Positions 22,982 to 34,170 of a stretch of DNA of 64,000 bases are shown piece after piece (the first letter of the stretch is position 1; each line of letters begins with the position of its first letter). Origin of the DNA: Hyaloscypha bicolor E (lineage: Eukaryota; Ascomycota; Leotiomycetes; Helotiales; Hyaloscyphaceae). The stretch covers positions 1,658,812-1,722,811 of the forward strand of contig NW_020194589.1 in assembly GCF_002865645.1 (NCBI RefSeq), given 5' to 3'. Below the pieces are notes generated by a model. The model did not search any database. It had not been told where the DNA came from and saw only the letters and a list, made by a program, of their open reading frames with translations. A program made the position numbers and the translations under genes.

Positions 22982-23716
22982 CTACAAATCCTTGTGTCCT
23001 AAGGTTTCCCGGCTGCATATTCCACGACTCAATCTACAGATGGCTCGGATTTTACTCCATTTTGCATAATCTCGAATCGCTGCCCCACTCTCCACCGTGT
23101 GAACTTTGTTTGGATAACTAACTCCCAGCACGCGTTTTTCTTTCTCAAAGAACCCCGCTAAAACACACGAGAACGCCCGCCATCTTAGCCATGCGAACCA
23201 GTTCCAGCTTTCTGGGATGTTGAATTCATATATTGATGCGTGCTTGAAGTATTTTGGATAAAACCTAGCAAAATCGCCGTCAATCAACCGAATCTGGTTA
23301 TGGCGATTGAGTAGGATATCTCGAGGAGCGAGGTCATGATGAGTGAGAACCAATGTCTCGGCAGTCGGTGGAATCCAGGCTGTGGATGGTAACGGAGGAG
23401 AGGAAGCATTGGCCTTGGCCTTCCGAATAGAGACGAAATTGATCCAAAATCTTAGGAATGATGTGATGGTTGACGGAGCGGATCTATCAGGTATGCAAAA
23501 TTTATCGTTAAGCCAGAACTACTTGCATTGTCCGCTGACTAGAGATCCTGCGTACTGAGACGTCACCGATCTGAGCTGATGAATAAACCCACGCAGCTGA
23601 AAAGCGAGTCGGATAGTTGTGAACCAGCTTAACTTCGGCCATGTTTCTTCTAGCTTGACCCCTTCAATGATATCCATAATACAACAAGTGCCAGAATCAT
23701 ATTTGGTTGTTCATCG
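22982..23716 (-). pseudogene. APH-like phosphotransferase, C-terminal part (3' of the hAT insertion)
   Basis: Kinase-like aminoglycoside/choline phosphotransferase (APH) fold. Read leftward it gives IMDIIEGVKLEETWPKLSW, then the FWL and FVSIRKA blocks, then LTHHDLAPRDILL and IRLIDGDFARFYP. The catalytic loop HxDxxxxN reads HHDLAPRD, with Asp where the family has Asn. The DFA metal-binding motif has Gly before it where Trp is usual. The frame carries TGA at 23711-23713 and TAG at 23519-23521 but is otherwise open for about 240 codons. The 5' part lies 3.8 kb away at 27548-27779, on the far side of the hAT element. Confidence 0.8.
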
Positions 23717-24221
23717 AGTAAAAGCAGTGTGAACAATGAGTAGAGTAGAGTAGAGTAGTGGCCCCTACTCATATTCTATTCATCAAAAATTCCCACTACT
23801 TATATTCTATTTATATTCTAATCAAGCTATTTATGAATATTCATGAATACTTTGAGTAACGTGCACGTGACGCATGCACGTGACAGGCTAGCCTTGTTAG
23901 GTAAAGCCCCGGGCACTCCCGCTCTAGCGCCACCTCGCTACCTAATTAAGTAGTAGCGGCGCTTGGTAAGCGAGCCGAATCTCCATGATACTTCTAGAAT
24001 TACCTTGACTTAAGAACTTAATAATAATAGTAATTCTATCAGCAAAAATCAGGAATTAGGAGACTAGAATCTCCGAAATAAAGGGATTCTTTCTAATTAG
24101 AAGAATAATTAAGAAGCCCTTAGAATATTAGAACTTTCTATAAGAACATATTAATATCCTCGATTTTTATTTCTTCCTTATACTTTAATTTTATATAAAA
24201 CCTCTACTATTACTCCTATTA

Positions 24222-24533
24222 ATATACTTTTTATTATAAATATACTTTTTATTATAAATATACTTTTTATTATAAATATACTTTTTATTATAAATATACT
24301 TTTATTATAAATATACTTTTTATTATAAATATACTTTTTATTATAAATATACTTTTTATTATAAATATACTTTTTATTATAAATATACTTTTTATTATAA
24401 ATATACTTTTATTATAAATATACTTTTTATTATAATATACTTTTTATTATAAATATACTTTTTATTATAATATACTTTTTATTATAAATATACTTTTTAT
24501 TATAAATATACTTTTTATTATAAATATACTTAT
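24222..24533. repeat. 18-bp satellite inside the hAT element
   Basis: About 17-18 head-to-tail copies of TATACTTTTTATTATAAA, with a few 16- or 17-bp variants. It lies in the untranslated 5' part of the transposon, and its copies are far more alike than the decayed DNA around them. Confidence 0.9.
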
Positions 24534-25249
24534 TTATACTCGATATATTCGAAAATGTCTTAATAATTCTTAATTAAGCTTAATTTAGTTCAAAATTACC
24601 CTGAGTTTAAATTAAAATTCCTTAATAAATAAGCTTCTTTCTTTAAGAAAAACTACTTAAAAAAGATATTAAATACTATTTAAGAGAATCCCCAAGAAAC
24701 TTATATATATACTATAAAGTACTTAGTTCAAGGTTATTTATAAATTAATATATTAATTTTTAATAATTTTTTACTAATTAATATAATAGAAAAATATAAA
24801 TAAATTAATAAATATATATTTCTATAAGTAATTATTATATTTATTTTCGAGACGTATATTAATTTATTAATATTACTAGTTTTAAAAATAGTAATAATAA
24901 TAGTAAATTATTTAATATTAATTAAAAAGCTTTATTTACTAATATATTTAATAAGCAAAAATAAAAGCTCTTTTTAAGTCTCTTAATCTATTATAAATAA
25001 TCTTTTTAATAAGTAATCGGATTAAAGAAAAGAAAGCTTTATTATTAATTACTTTAAGAAACTATTATTAAGTTTTATAATTAATAATAATATCTCTTTT
25101 TAAATAGTAAATATACTAGATTTTAAATTACTTTTAAAGTATTTAATTAGTAAATATTATTATATTCTTTATTATTATTATATATACTAATATTTAATAA
25201 TTAAATATTATTTTTATATTTAAAAATACTTATAGATAAGCTTAATTTA

Positions 25250-27258
25250 AGCTATATTAAAAAGAGTTTAAATATTAAAAATAAATTTCTAGAAAATATT
25301 AAATCTTAAGAAACCTTTTCTATTACTTTAGATACTATTACTTTTATAAATTAAAAGGCCTTTCTCGGAATTACTATATAAGTTTATATATTTCTATAAT
25401 TATTAAATGAAATTTATACTAATATATATTTTAGATATTTTATAAATAAGGATTTTATATTAAAATCTTATTTATTAGCTATAAGAGATTTAAATAATAT
25501 ATACTCTGGTATTTATATACTTTCTGTTTTATTAAAAGCTTTAAAATAATATAATATTAAGTATAATATTACTAGATAAGTAATTCTAATTAAATTTTTA
25601 AATAATTTATATTAATATATCTTTTTTAGTATTACTCGAGATAATACTAGCTTAAATAATACCTTATTAAAGGCTTTTATAAAGTATTATAATAAGAAAG
25701 GCATTAAATTTTAAGGAGATATTTCTTATATAAATTATATATTAAATTTAGTAGTTTAAGATATTTTAAAAGCTTTTATTAAGAATAATTATAATACCTC
25801 TTATCTACAGATTTATATAAATATGAAATAGAAGAACTTAAAGATAGAGAAGAAGAAAGAGAAATAGAATAAGTAATAAATAAATTCCCTTTATAATTTA
25901 TAAGAGTTTTATTAATAAATTATAGATTTATTAATTTAGAAAAAGGTTCGAAAAACTATTATAAGTATTAAATATAATTAAGAAAACCAACGGCTATTAG
26001 AAGCTTAAATTAAAGCTTTTAATATAGAAAATACTCGATTTCTTTAACTTAGTAAGTAATTAATTAATTAATTATTTATTTATTAGTTAATACTAATTAT
26101 TTATAAATTAAAAAATACGGTGGTTTTTAACTTATTATATATTAAAGAACTTTATATATATATATATATATAAAGCTATTAAAGTAGTTATTAATAGCTC
26201 TAATTCGAAGGCTTTTAAAAATAAAAGTCTAGTTTTAACTAATATTAAAATTATTTATTTAAATAATATTTTAAATACAATTTCAATATTTATTAAAGCT
26301 ATAACTAAATTACAAGCCGAAAATTATTTGACTATATATTATATTATATCTGAGATATATAAAATATATAATAAACTTGAAAATTTTAAAAAGGAATTTA
26401 AAATAAGTCTTTTCTTAAATTCTTCTTATATTATTATACTAATTTTTAATAGAATAAAGTATTTATAGATACTATTAATAAGGGTATAGCTAAACTTCGA
26501 AAATATTATCCTAAAATAGATATTTTAGATAATAAAAATAAAGTATTATATTTAGCTCTTATTCTTAATTCTCGAATTAAATAAGAAGAATTAACTAGTA
26601 TTGGCTTATTTAATAGTATGTCTTCGGATATATATAATAGATTAAAGACTAATTATAATATATAAGTAATTTCTTTAATTATTCTTTTAATAAATTAATA
26701 ACCAATTTTATATTTAGATATAAATATAATTATAATATATCTTAAGCTAGATCTGATTTCTCGGATATTAGTATGGCCGATTCCGACGAAGATGACTTAG
26801 ATATATATATTACTAATAAGTCTTCTAATATAGAAGACGAATTAGTAACTTATTTAGAAGAAAAGAGAGAAGATAGAAAGGTAAGTAAACTTTACTTAAA
26901 TTCTATTAAATAATTATCCGATATTCTCTTAATATTTTTTTATATATTAGTACTAATATATATATAGATTAAGCCTTTAGATTATTGGAAGTCTAATACT
27001 GCTAGATTTCCTGCTTTAGCTTTAATAGCTAGGAAATATTTAGGAATTCTAGCTTCTTTGGCTCCTAGCAAGAGATTCTTCTCTCAAAGCGCTCTTATTA
27101 TAACTAAATTACAAAATAGACTTAATAAGAGTACTTTTGAGAGAATAACTTGCTTAAAAAGTTGGGGGTTATTTAAAGACGAATTAGAAGAGGCTAAAAA
27201 AGAAGAGAAAAGGGGGGAGAAAAAGGAGAAAAAACAAGATTCTGAGGAGGATAATTAG
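25250..27258 (+). pseudogene. hAT transposase remnant
   Basis: Coding remains of the element's transposase on plus. From about 26,960 the dimerisation domain is nearly intact. Its last 66 codons form an open frame (27058-27258) ending in a Lys/Glu-rich tail. Upstream only scattered fragments survive among stops, including an acidic stretch near 26,770. No functional transposase can be made. Confidence 0.7.
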
Positions 27259-27547
27259 TTTATTATTATAGAAAATTAGTATTTAAGTAGCCTTATATAA
27301 GTACTAGCTTAGTTTATATAAGGCTGCTTAATAGGTACCTTAATTCTTTTTTTAAAAATTAAATATATATCGATTTACTAAAATCACGTAATTTCCACGT
27401 GACTATTTATGAATATTCATGAATATATATTCTACTCTACTCAAATTTTTTGAGTTTTACGCTACTCATATTCTATTTAAGACTACTCATGAATATTCAT
27501 GAGTAGTATGAATACCTTGAGTATTTCTTGCTCACACTGAGTAAGAG

Positions 27548-27779
27548 CAACTCGAAGACCCAGAGCAATGAGAGCATGGGCTACCTCTACAGCTTGAACG
27601 GCATCTTCAAGCACTAGAGGCACGACGTTCTTAGCCACGAACTTTGGAGGTAAGACGTATACATGTGGCGCTAGAACCGGAGATCTGTCGATTGGATTCG
27701 AAAGCTCGTCATCAGAGGAGTTGAGTAGCAAATTTTCGCCAAATTCCGATGGTATGATGAGCGTGGTAATATCTGACAC
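27548..27779 (-). pseudogene. APH-like phosphotransferase, N-terminal part (5' of the hAT insertion)
   Basis: Reads MSDITTLIIPSEFGENLLLN, later VLPPKFVAKNVVPLVLEDAV, then LGLRVALT. It runs into the 8-bp target duplication, after which the frame continues exactly at 23716 once the transposon is removed. The codon at the expected start is GTG. An ATG lies two bases upstream in another frame, which would fit a 2-bp insertion at the start codon. Confidence 0.7.
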
Positions 27780-28241
27780 ATGTTAACTTTCTACATTGAT
27801 ATATTGCCCTACTGATGAGCGTGAAATGAGATGTGAAGGCGCTTGGACAATCAACTTACTAGAATGAGTGCGGATGGTCAGCCTAGCCGTTTGGATAATA
27901 TCGGGTTGAGGAATCAGCGACTAGGACTTGAATTGCAAAAGGAGGTTGCCGTGCCGCGCTCTACCTCCTTTTAGGATAAGCCCGTGCTCAGGCCAGTTCG
28001 GTCGAATTTTTCGCTCTTGTGGTCTGAGGTGTTTTGAATGTCTCTGCTACATACTTTCGTTGTATATATATTTTAGGGATAGGAGTTTGAAAATTTGAAA
28101 CTGCATAGAATAATTGGTCCCCAAGTCTGGAACAACTATGGTTTCAAGATTGGTGCGTATCGGAATTGAATCACAGTCTCTTGTCATGGCGGCAAGTGTC
28201 ATTTATTTCCAAGTCCCCAAATTTCGAGTTCTCCCCAACTC
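27780..28241. other. Intergenic
   Basis: Lies between the APH-like gene start and the 3' end of the membrane-protein gene. No gene or repeat was recognised. Confidence 0.35.
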
Positions 28242-29582
28242 TCACCAGAGGTGAGAAGAAGTTGGAGCACCTGACGGATCTACAATCCTCGGTCGTCCGA
28301 TAACAAGCCCTCCTGCGACTAAGTCAGAGAGAGCATGGTTTTCTTGGCCCCGACTTTGAGCAGCTCTCATACCAGCAAGCTCATACGCTGCGATACACCG
28401 ACACACGATTGCCGAAGCAACAAACCGAGAAACAATTTGGGTTGCGTCTGGGATGCCTGTATTGGCGGTCAAGACAATGTTCCGACGCATTGGGGATGTT
28501 CTGATCTCTAGGACACTTACCAATAAACGACAGCGAGGAGAGGACCAAAGTCCCAAAAGTGAGATGAGCAATAGTATAGAGAGCTGCTATCCAAGACCAG
28601 AAGGCGAAACTCCCGCTCTCTTGATCCCAGGTGACATCCAAAGCACCTTGATTCACGCAGAGCTTGAACTCTCGAATAAGTCCAAGCCAGTCACGAGCTT
28701 TTCGAGCCATACGTCCAAGCCTGCTTCTCGAAGTGTCTTCGCCTCGGTCGACGTGGATTCGCGCCCTCCGGAAAAAGGTGACAATGCCCAAAATATGGGC
28801 GATGATGGCTAAGCCGATCCATAGTTCCACCAACGTGTCGCTGTCATCGCAACTCATTGTGGAAATTGTATTCCACCCCAGAGTCCAGCTCAGCGTTGCC
28901 AAGTTCGCAATGCTTAGCAGTGCAGCTATAAATTCAAGTACGATGTAAACAGTACTTTTCCTTCCGTTCGATTGCCCGGGAGACCATTTGTCAAGGCCTG
29001 AAGGGGCTGTGGGGATAATATGGGTGTATATTGGTATAATAGTAAGGAATGATGGTGCCCTAAAGGCGGGGAAGAAGCTATATATATCTGTGTGTGGCCT
29101 GTGCATAGCACGTGACACCATTGTTCTCCCTTTTGCATTAGAAGCTTTTTGATTGGGTTGTATTCTTGAAAAGGCTTTGTTGGATTCATAGCCGGTGAAC
29201 CTAATACAAGCAATGCTGCCAACACTGGTCGTCTCGAAGACAAGAGTGACATTTCAATTGTACTCGATCCGATGGTACTCAGAATCCAGGGCGAGAGGCC
29301 AAGAAGAACTCCAGATGTCGCCATGTTTGACTTTGTGTATTCGGAAACATTTGGTATAATGCAGCTGTAAAGTTTGACACAGTACGTGCCGTACAATAAA
29401 GTTTGTTCCTGACGGTAAGATTGGAACAGTGCTGAGCAGTTTTGGGTGATTATTTTGGTGAGTTCTACTTCGAGATCGGGAAAGAAGTGTTGGTAAGATT
29501 CCCTTAAGCGCCCTCTGGCAGAGGATACCCCAGCTAAGGAGAGGAACAAAACTAAACGGATGAGATTATAGTTTGGAGACAT
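28242..29582 (-). CDS. Fungal multi-pass membrane protein, unnamed family
   Basis: Secretory N-terminus from the ATG at 29582 (YNLIRLVLFLSLAGVSSARG). Then a conserved block (MATSGVLLGLSPWILSTIGS, then LLSSRRPVLAALLVLGSP) that I recognise from many uncharacterised ascomycete proteins, followed by four or five membrane spans, including WIAALYTIAHLTFGTLVLSSL. Exons 29582-29117, 29006-28521 and 28456-28242 join in frame to 388 residues. The second intron (28457-28520, GTAAGT...CAG) is solid. The first (29007-29116) is chosen to keep frame and uses an unusual GTCACG donor, so that junction is tentative. Function unknown. Confidence 0.7.
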
Positions 29583-30774
29583 GATGAAACTTACATGCTT
29601 TAACAGGGCAAGACCCCGCAAATGGTCAAGGGAGGGGCCAATCTCAGAATTTATACCCACCTCCTCCCAAGCCATCCTTGCCAAGGTTCTCTCATGAGGT
29701 GAGGTAAAAGGGAATTGTGGCGTAAACTATGAGCGATATTGCGAACAATCCCGAGTATCTCTCCAAATTGTGTGTTTTGTGTAACGTTGTACATGGCTGT
29801 GCGAGCGAGGTTGCCTGCCAGCCTCGCTGCGCCACCTTGTGTCTCCCATGCCGAAAGCAGATGGACTGAAACATTACCATAGACGTTTGACCTTTGGTTG
29901 CAACTTTTTGCATCTGATGAAGCTAGTATGGGTGGAGACAAATTCTTATTTTTGAACTTTTTGTCACCAGAGTACGGAAAGACGGAAGGACGTGATGTGC
30001 CAACGCAAAACGCACTTGCATGCTTCACCCACCAAAAATCGTCCACACCCACACGCCGCGCCTGCACCCCTCTCCCTAAGCCTCTACTACCACTTAAAAT
30101 AATTTACTTGCTTTTTTTAAGTCTTATCTATATACATATAAGCATAGGGGTAGGAGAGAGGGGGGGGAGATGAGGGGATTAGAGGGCGGGCGAGTGAAAG
30201 TAAAAAATGAAAAGTGAAAAGTGAGAAGTGGAAAGTGAGAAGTGGAAAGTGAGAAGTGGAAAGTGAGAAGTGGAAAGTGAGAAGTGGAAAGCGAGACTCG
30301 TGAGTCGCAAGGAAAAGGAAGCCCTATAATTATAGGCTTCTTATCGCTAAAGTATAGGCTATAGGTACTAATAAAATTGTATAGCTTTGTCGTGGGGTGC
30401 TCAGTTGTCCCTACTTCCTCATAAAATAATTATTGCCGCTTCGCATGTTCATCGAAGATATCGAGTGGGATGTTTCGGACTCTCCAGACTTTGAAATCTA
30501 GAGGAAGATCGCATCTCACCCGACCTGATGTTCAAAACCACAAAAGTATGAACCCCATATAAACAGTTCCTATAAGAAACTCAGTGGAAATAAATCTAAT
30601 ACTAATTTAAACTTATCTGGAGTATTCTTGTCACACATTAGGTCATTGAGAATTCACGCAAGGGAAACTCCCTTGCATGCAGTGATCATGCCCCTGTCCT
30701 GTCGTGTAACGCCATCCTATCACCAACAGGAAAAGAGCACCCATAACTTACCATCTACTGCAAACTCTGTTTGA
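29583..30774. other. Intergenic with purine-rich minisatellite
   Basis: No gene was recognised; the minus-strand ORF at 29651-30067 has no family features. A pyrimidine-to-purine switch and G-run lie at 30140-30170, followed by the minisatellite. Confidence 0.4.
30211..30294 (+). repeat. 14-bp purine minisatellite
   Basis: About five perfect head-to-tail copies of AGTGGAAAGTGAGA, preceded by shorter AAAGTGA variants. Almost pure purine on plus. Confidence 0.85.
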
Positions 30775-31819
30775 ATGACCAGCCATGCACTCATGATTTC
30801 TTTACTTCGATACCGGCCGACTGCTCGGCACTGTCCTCAACCATTGCGCATGCTTCAAGTTACATGCCGACGACCCCGAGGCTCCAGCCCCGTGGTTCCC
30901 CACCGCTTCACTTCCTCCCGCCCCCTAAAACTACCTGAGTACGAATATGGTCCGTGGACATCGTACTACAATGCCTTCCGCAAGAATGTTTATTTTCGTA
31001 TCTTCAGCCTCAGCATGCTGAGCGTTACGCTCCTCTACTTCGGCTCACACTTCGAGGCGGTACCCGATGTTCATGGACGTCGACGATTCATGCTTGTTTC
31101 CGAGGATTCGATGGAGAAACAATGCGTAGTGAAATATAAGTTGTTGCGGGAGAAGCTGAAGGAGCACTTAGTAGGCATCGAGGATGACCGGGTTCGGAGG
31201 GTGCATTTTGTGCTCGAGCGGCTACTAGGTGGTAATGGACTGACGGGGAAAGGGAGGCGGTGGGAGATTATGATTATCGAGAAGAAAGGGAGGCGGTGGG
31301 AGATTATGATTATCGAGAATGCGCAGGAAGGTAAGCGTTCTTTCCTAATTCTAGACACTATTTGGATACCTTCAATTTGCCTAGTCTCGAAGGGATAATC
31401 AATAATACAGACTAGATTCTGCTTTCACGCAACCTCTAGCACATATCCTCCCAGGAAACAAATTGATTATCGCCACCTCCACCATCACTTCTCTTTCCAA
31501 CACAGAACTCGCACATCTGCTCTCCCATACTCTCGCTCATATGCTCCTGCAACACAGGAGAGAGCTTGAAAGCATCACCCACCTCGTTCTACCGTTTATA
31601 TGGACAATCACTTTGCTCGATTTGAGGATGTTTCTTGGGCAGCTTCCTCTTCTTTGGGTTATTGGGAAGGTATACGAGAAGAGACTTGACGGGAAAGACG
31701 GGAAACTAGAAACTGAGGCAAATAGAATGGCTGAGAAGATGGCGGAGAATGCGGGCTTTGGTAGGGTGGTTGCCGGGCAAGAGGATCGTTGGGCATGTGG
31801 TAGTCAGGCCCGTACTTGA
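30775..31819 (+). CDS. Oma1-like M48 metallopeptidase homologue without the catalytic Glu
   Basis: Oma1 is the inner-mitochondrial-membrane stress protease. Exons 30775-31330 and 31440-31819 join in frame to 311 residues (intron 109 bp, GTAAGC...TAG). An Arg-rich, presequence-like N-terminus, a single membrane span (FRIFSLSMLSVTLLYFGSHF) and EAVPDVHGRRRFMLVSEDS match Oma1. Also matching are ILPGNKLIIATSTI and the helix ELAHLLSHTLAHMLLQH. The family HExxH motif reads HTLAH, so the general-base Glu is Thr. The third zinc ligand (ETEANRM) seems kept. The protein ends about 80 residues early for the family. A 36-bp in-frame tandem duplication (31249-31284, 31285-31320) repeats KGRRWEIMIIE. It is either a pseudoenzyme or an early pseudogene. 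Confidence 0.7.
31249..31320 (+). repeat. 36-bp in-frame tandem duplication
   Basis: Two copies, 31249-31284 and 31285-31320, differ only at the last base. Each encodes KGRRWEIMIIE plus K or N in the Oma1-like gene. The near identity suggests a recent duplication. Confidence 0.9.
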
Positions 31820-32289
31820 TGTGACTCTCTCTCGCGTAGTGAGGTTGAGATAATAAGTGAAAGAAAGAGGAGAAGTTTGCTGAGCTCGTCGTGATGAGGC
31901 TGCACAGCTTTCCCCCGTCTCTCGGTTCCATTGTTTTTCACTCCCCTTGTTTGCCAATGTTCCTCGAAGGACTTGAATTATTTTCTTTGTTTTAGTTCAT
32001 CCGTCCCCGAAAACCTCGGGGGTTTCCTACTGCATTTAATTCACATATTTATCCACAAGTATGCGGTATTTCACGCCTTACTCTTCCCTGTGTAAAAGAG
32101 CAGAGCATGATAACTTATGATATTTAGTGAAAGCTCACGTGAATCGTGGGCAGAATCTGACTGCGCCGAGTAGCCTCTGTGACTTCAGACGACTGGAAAT
32201 TTCTGTAATCTCATCGGCAATCTGCACTCTCGTTTTAAATCAAGTCTGGGTTACGGAAGAGAAACTTGTCTCTTTCGAGCTAGAGTCAC
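31820..32289. other. Intergenic
   Basis: Spacer between the Oma1-like gene and the HET pseudogene. No feature was recognised. Confidence 0.35.
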
Positions 32290-33330
32290 GATGATTTGCG
32301 AGCTCTGCACCGACATTCCTCCCACTCCGTTCACAGAAACTGGATACTATCATCACCACATGACGAAGAATACAATTGTCCGTAATCTCAACGATCGCCT
32401 CGCCTGGAAGCTTCCCTCGACTCCCCCTTAACTTTCCAACAAGCAACATCGCTCACCAAAGACGTCGAGGTGCGCTATCTCTGGATTGACTCGGTCTGCA
32501 TTGTTCAAAATGATGCGGAGGATATGAAGATCGAATTTTCAACAATGCCAAGCGTATATGGAAACGCCGTTGGCGACTACTAGGCGTCCTCATCCAAGAA
32601 CTCAACGGAAGGTCTATTCAATCCCGCTGGCTTAAGCCCTCTCCCTCCATGCTCCGGGCCCTTTAAGTGGGAAACCTCTGGAGACATGGCTACAATTCGG
32701 TTTGTGATGATCCACCCCGTGGTTTCTAACTGGAATGACGTAACTTGCGGTTCCGGAGGTGGCCCTCTATCCCAGCGGGAATGGGTTGCGCAACAGCGCC
32801 ATCTTGCGAGGAGAGCAGTTCACTTCACCCCTCGTCAACTTTTACGGGAATATGCGTCAATGAAAGCTTTCACAGACTACCCTGACCCCACTCGACCCTA
32901 TGCAAACCCTCGTGCCGCTAATTCCGAGACTGTGTTCCAGAGTTGGCAAACGTTCACGAGTACAGGTACTACAGGGGTGCTAGGAGATTATCCCCAAGAC
33001 TCGTTTGACTGAGTGGATCCTGATAATTCATACCACTGTTGGTTAAAACTGGTCACTGAAAACACATCCAAGGAGCTTACTAAAGAGAGGGACAAGCTGC
33101 GTGCTATAGCTGGCCTGGCACGAGCCACTAATGAAATACTCAAGCATGAATACTTCGCAGGGATCTGGAAGAAAAATCTTACGAGAGAAATCTGTTAGTC
33201 TCTCTCTAGTCACTAGATCTGGCTTTCAAACCCCACTAGCTATATCGCTCTATCATGGTCATGGGCTGCTCCCTCTGACTCTGTTTGCTAGGCGTGAAGG
33301 GGAAGGGCGGTTCGAGGACTGGGGCTTTGA
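32290..33330 (+). pseudogene. HET-domain protein, degraded
   Basis: Second HET gene of the window. VEVRYLWIDSVCIVQNDAED (about 32470), GPLSQREWVAQQRHLARRAVHF (about 32760-32830), DKLRAIAGLARATNEI (about 33090) and YIALSWSWA (about 33240) follow family order in one frame. In-frame stops are TAG 32581-32583, TGA 33010-33012 and TAG 33196-33198, plus another shortly after. The last TAG replaces the Trp of the LCWS block, a TGG-to-TAG change of RIP type. The 5' end is unclear. Confidence 0.8.
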
Positions 33331-34170
33331 GGCTGAGATTAATATAGTATAATTGTTGGCTGCTAGTAGAACTGGCTTCCGCAGCGTTATTTAAATGCTA
33401 TATCTAACATATTTTGGTACTTTGCGCTGGACCGAGTTTGTGTCCTCCAACCCCGGGACGGTAGTAAGAAAAAAGGATCGAAACAGAATTTTATCCAAGA
33501 GATCTCATCCTTCTCAAAAAAAAACTTCGCTTCTGAATACGAATAATCGGTGAAGTGAAGCGTAGGTATCAGAAAGCGCGGATGAGGTGCTGGAGGTGCC
33601 TATTCAGGCAGAGCATTGGTGTTATCACGTGATTGGTCCCCCTATTCAAGTCCGGCAAAGAAAAACAGAGCTGCAGGGAAAGCATCTTCAACTCCGCGAA
33701 CTTTCTTGACCCTCTAATCTAACTTCACTCGGCAAATCTAACGGAAGCCAACCTTTGATGGTACATTTTTGGACAGGTAAGCAGTTTAGTGCTGGGTCTC
33801 TAGTTGGAACCAGCATCCTGCTGCCACAGACGCGTCTACCACGTGAAGCAGAACAGTTATAGCAAGAAAATTGGAATTTATTTCTATGTTTCTACTGATG
33901 CTAAAATCCAAAAGCATTATTCCTTCCAGTGCACATTTCATGCTTACAGCCTGTTTTCACTTGCGTGGCTTACAGCACAATTTCAATAGCCCGTCTCAAG
34001 ATGAGAATTTGGAAGTTCCGGAAATCATGGAGAGAGAAATACCCCTAGTCTGGGGCATTATCCAGTGCTCCACCAGCAACGAGCTAGCTGCCTCCAGTCT
34101 CCATTCCAATCACTACTCCGGCACCGACCCGCCGTCTCCTGTCTTCATCCCAATCCCATAAAATTCTCTC
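33331..34170. other. Intergenic
   Basis: No gene family was recognised; only short overlapping ORFs. Confidence 0.3.

Larger units (their letters stand above)
23725..27539 (+). mobile_element. hAT-family DNA transposon, RIP-degraded, 3,815 bp
   Basis: Ends CAGTGTGAACAA (23725 on) and TTGCTCACACTG (to 27539) are imperfect terminal inverted repeats (11 of 12). The flanks are AGTAAAAG (23717-23724) and AGTAAGAG (27540-27547), an 8-bp target duplication with one mismatch. Subterminal copies of TGAATATTCATGAAT and CACGTGAC lie near both ends. The last 300 bp of the coding part read as a hAT dimerisation domain on plus (YWKSNTARFPALALIARKYL, then LAPSKRFFSQSALIITKLQN, then LKSW). The rest of the transposase is riddled with stops. 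A satellite fills part of the 5' region. It interrupts the APH-like gene. Confidence 0.9.

Noticed and set aside
24222..24533. Possible CRISPR-like array
   Set aside because: Head-to-tail copies without spacers inside a eukaryotic transposon: a satellite.
29651..30067. 138-codon minus-strand ORF as a gene
   Set aside because: No recognisable motif or hydrophobic pattern, and it overlaps the promoter of the membrane-protein gene.
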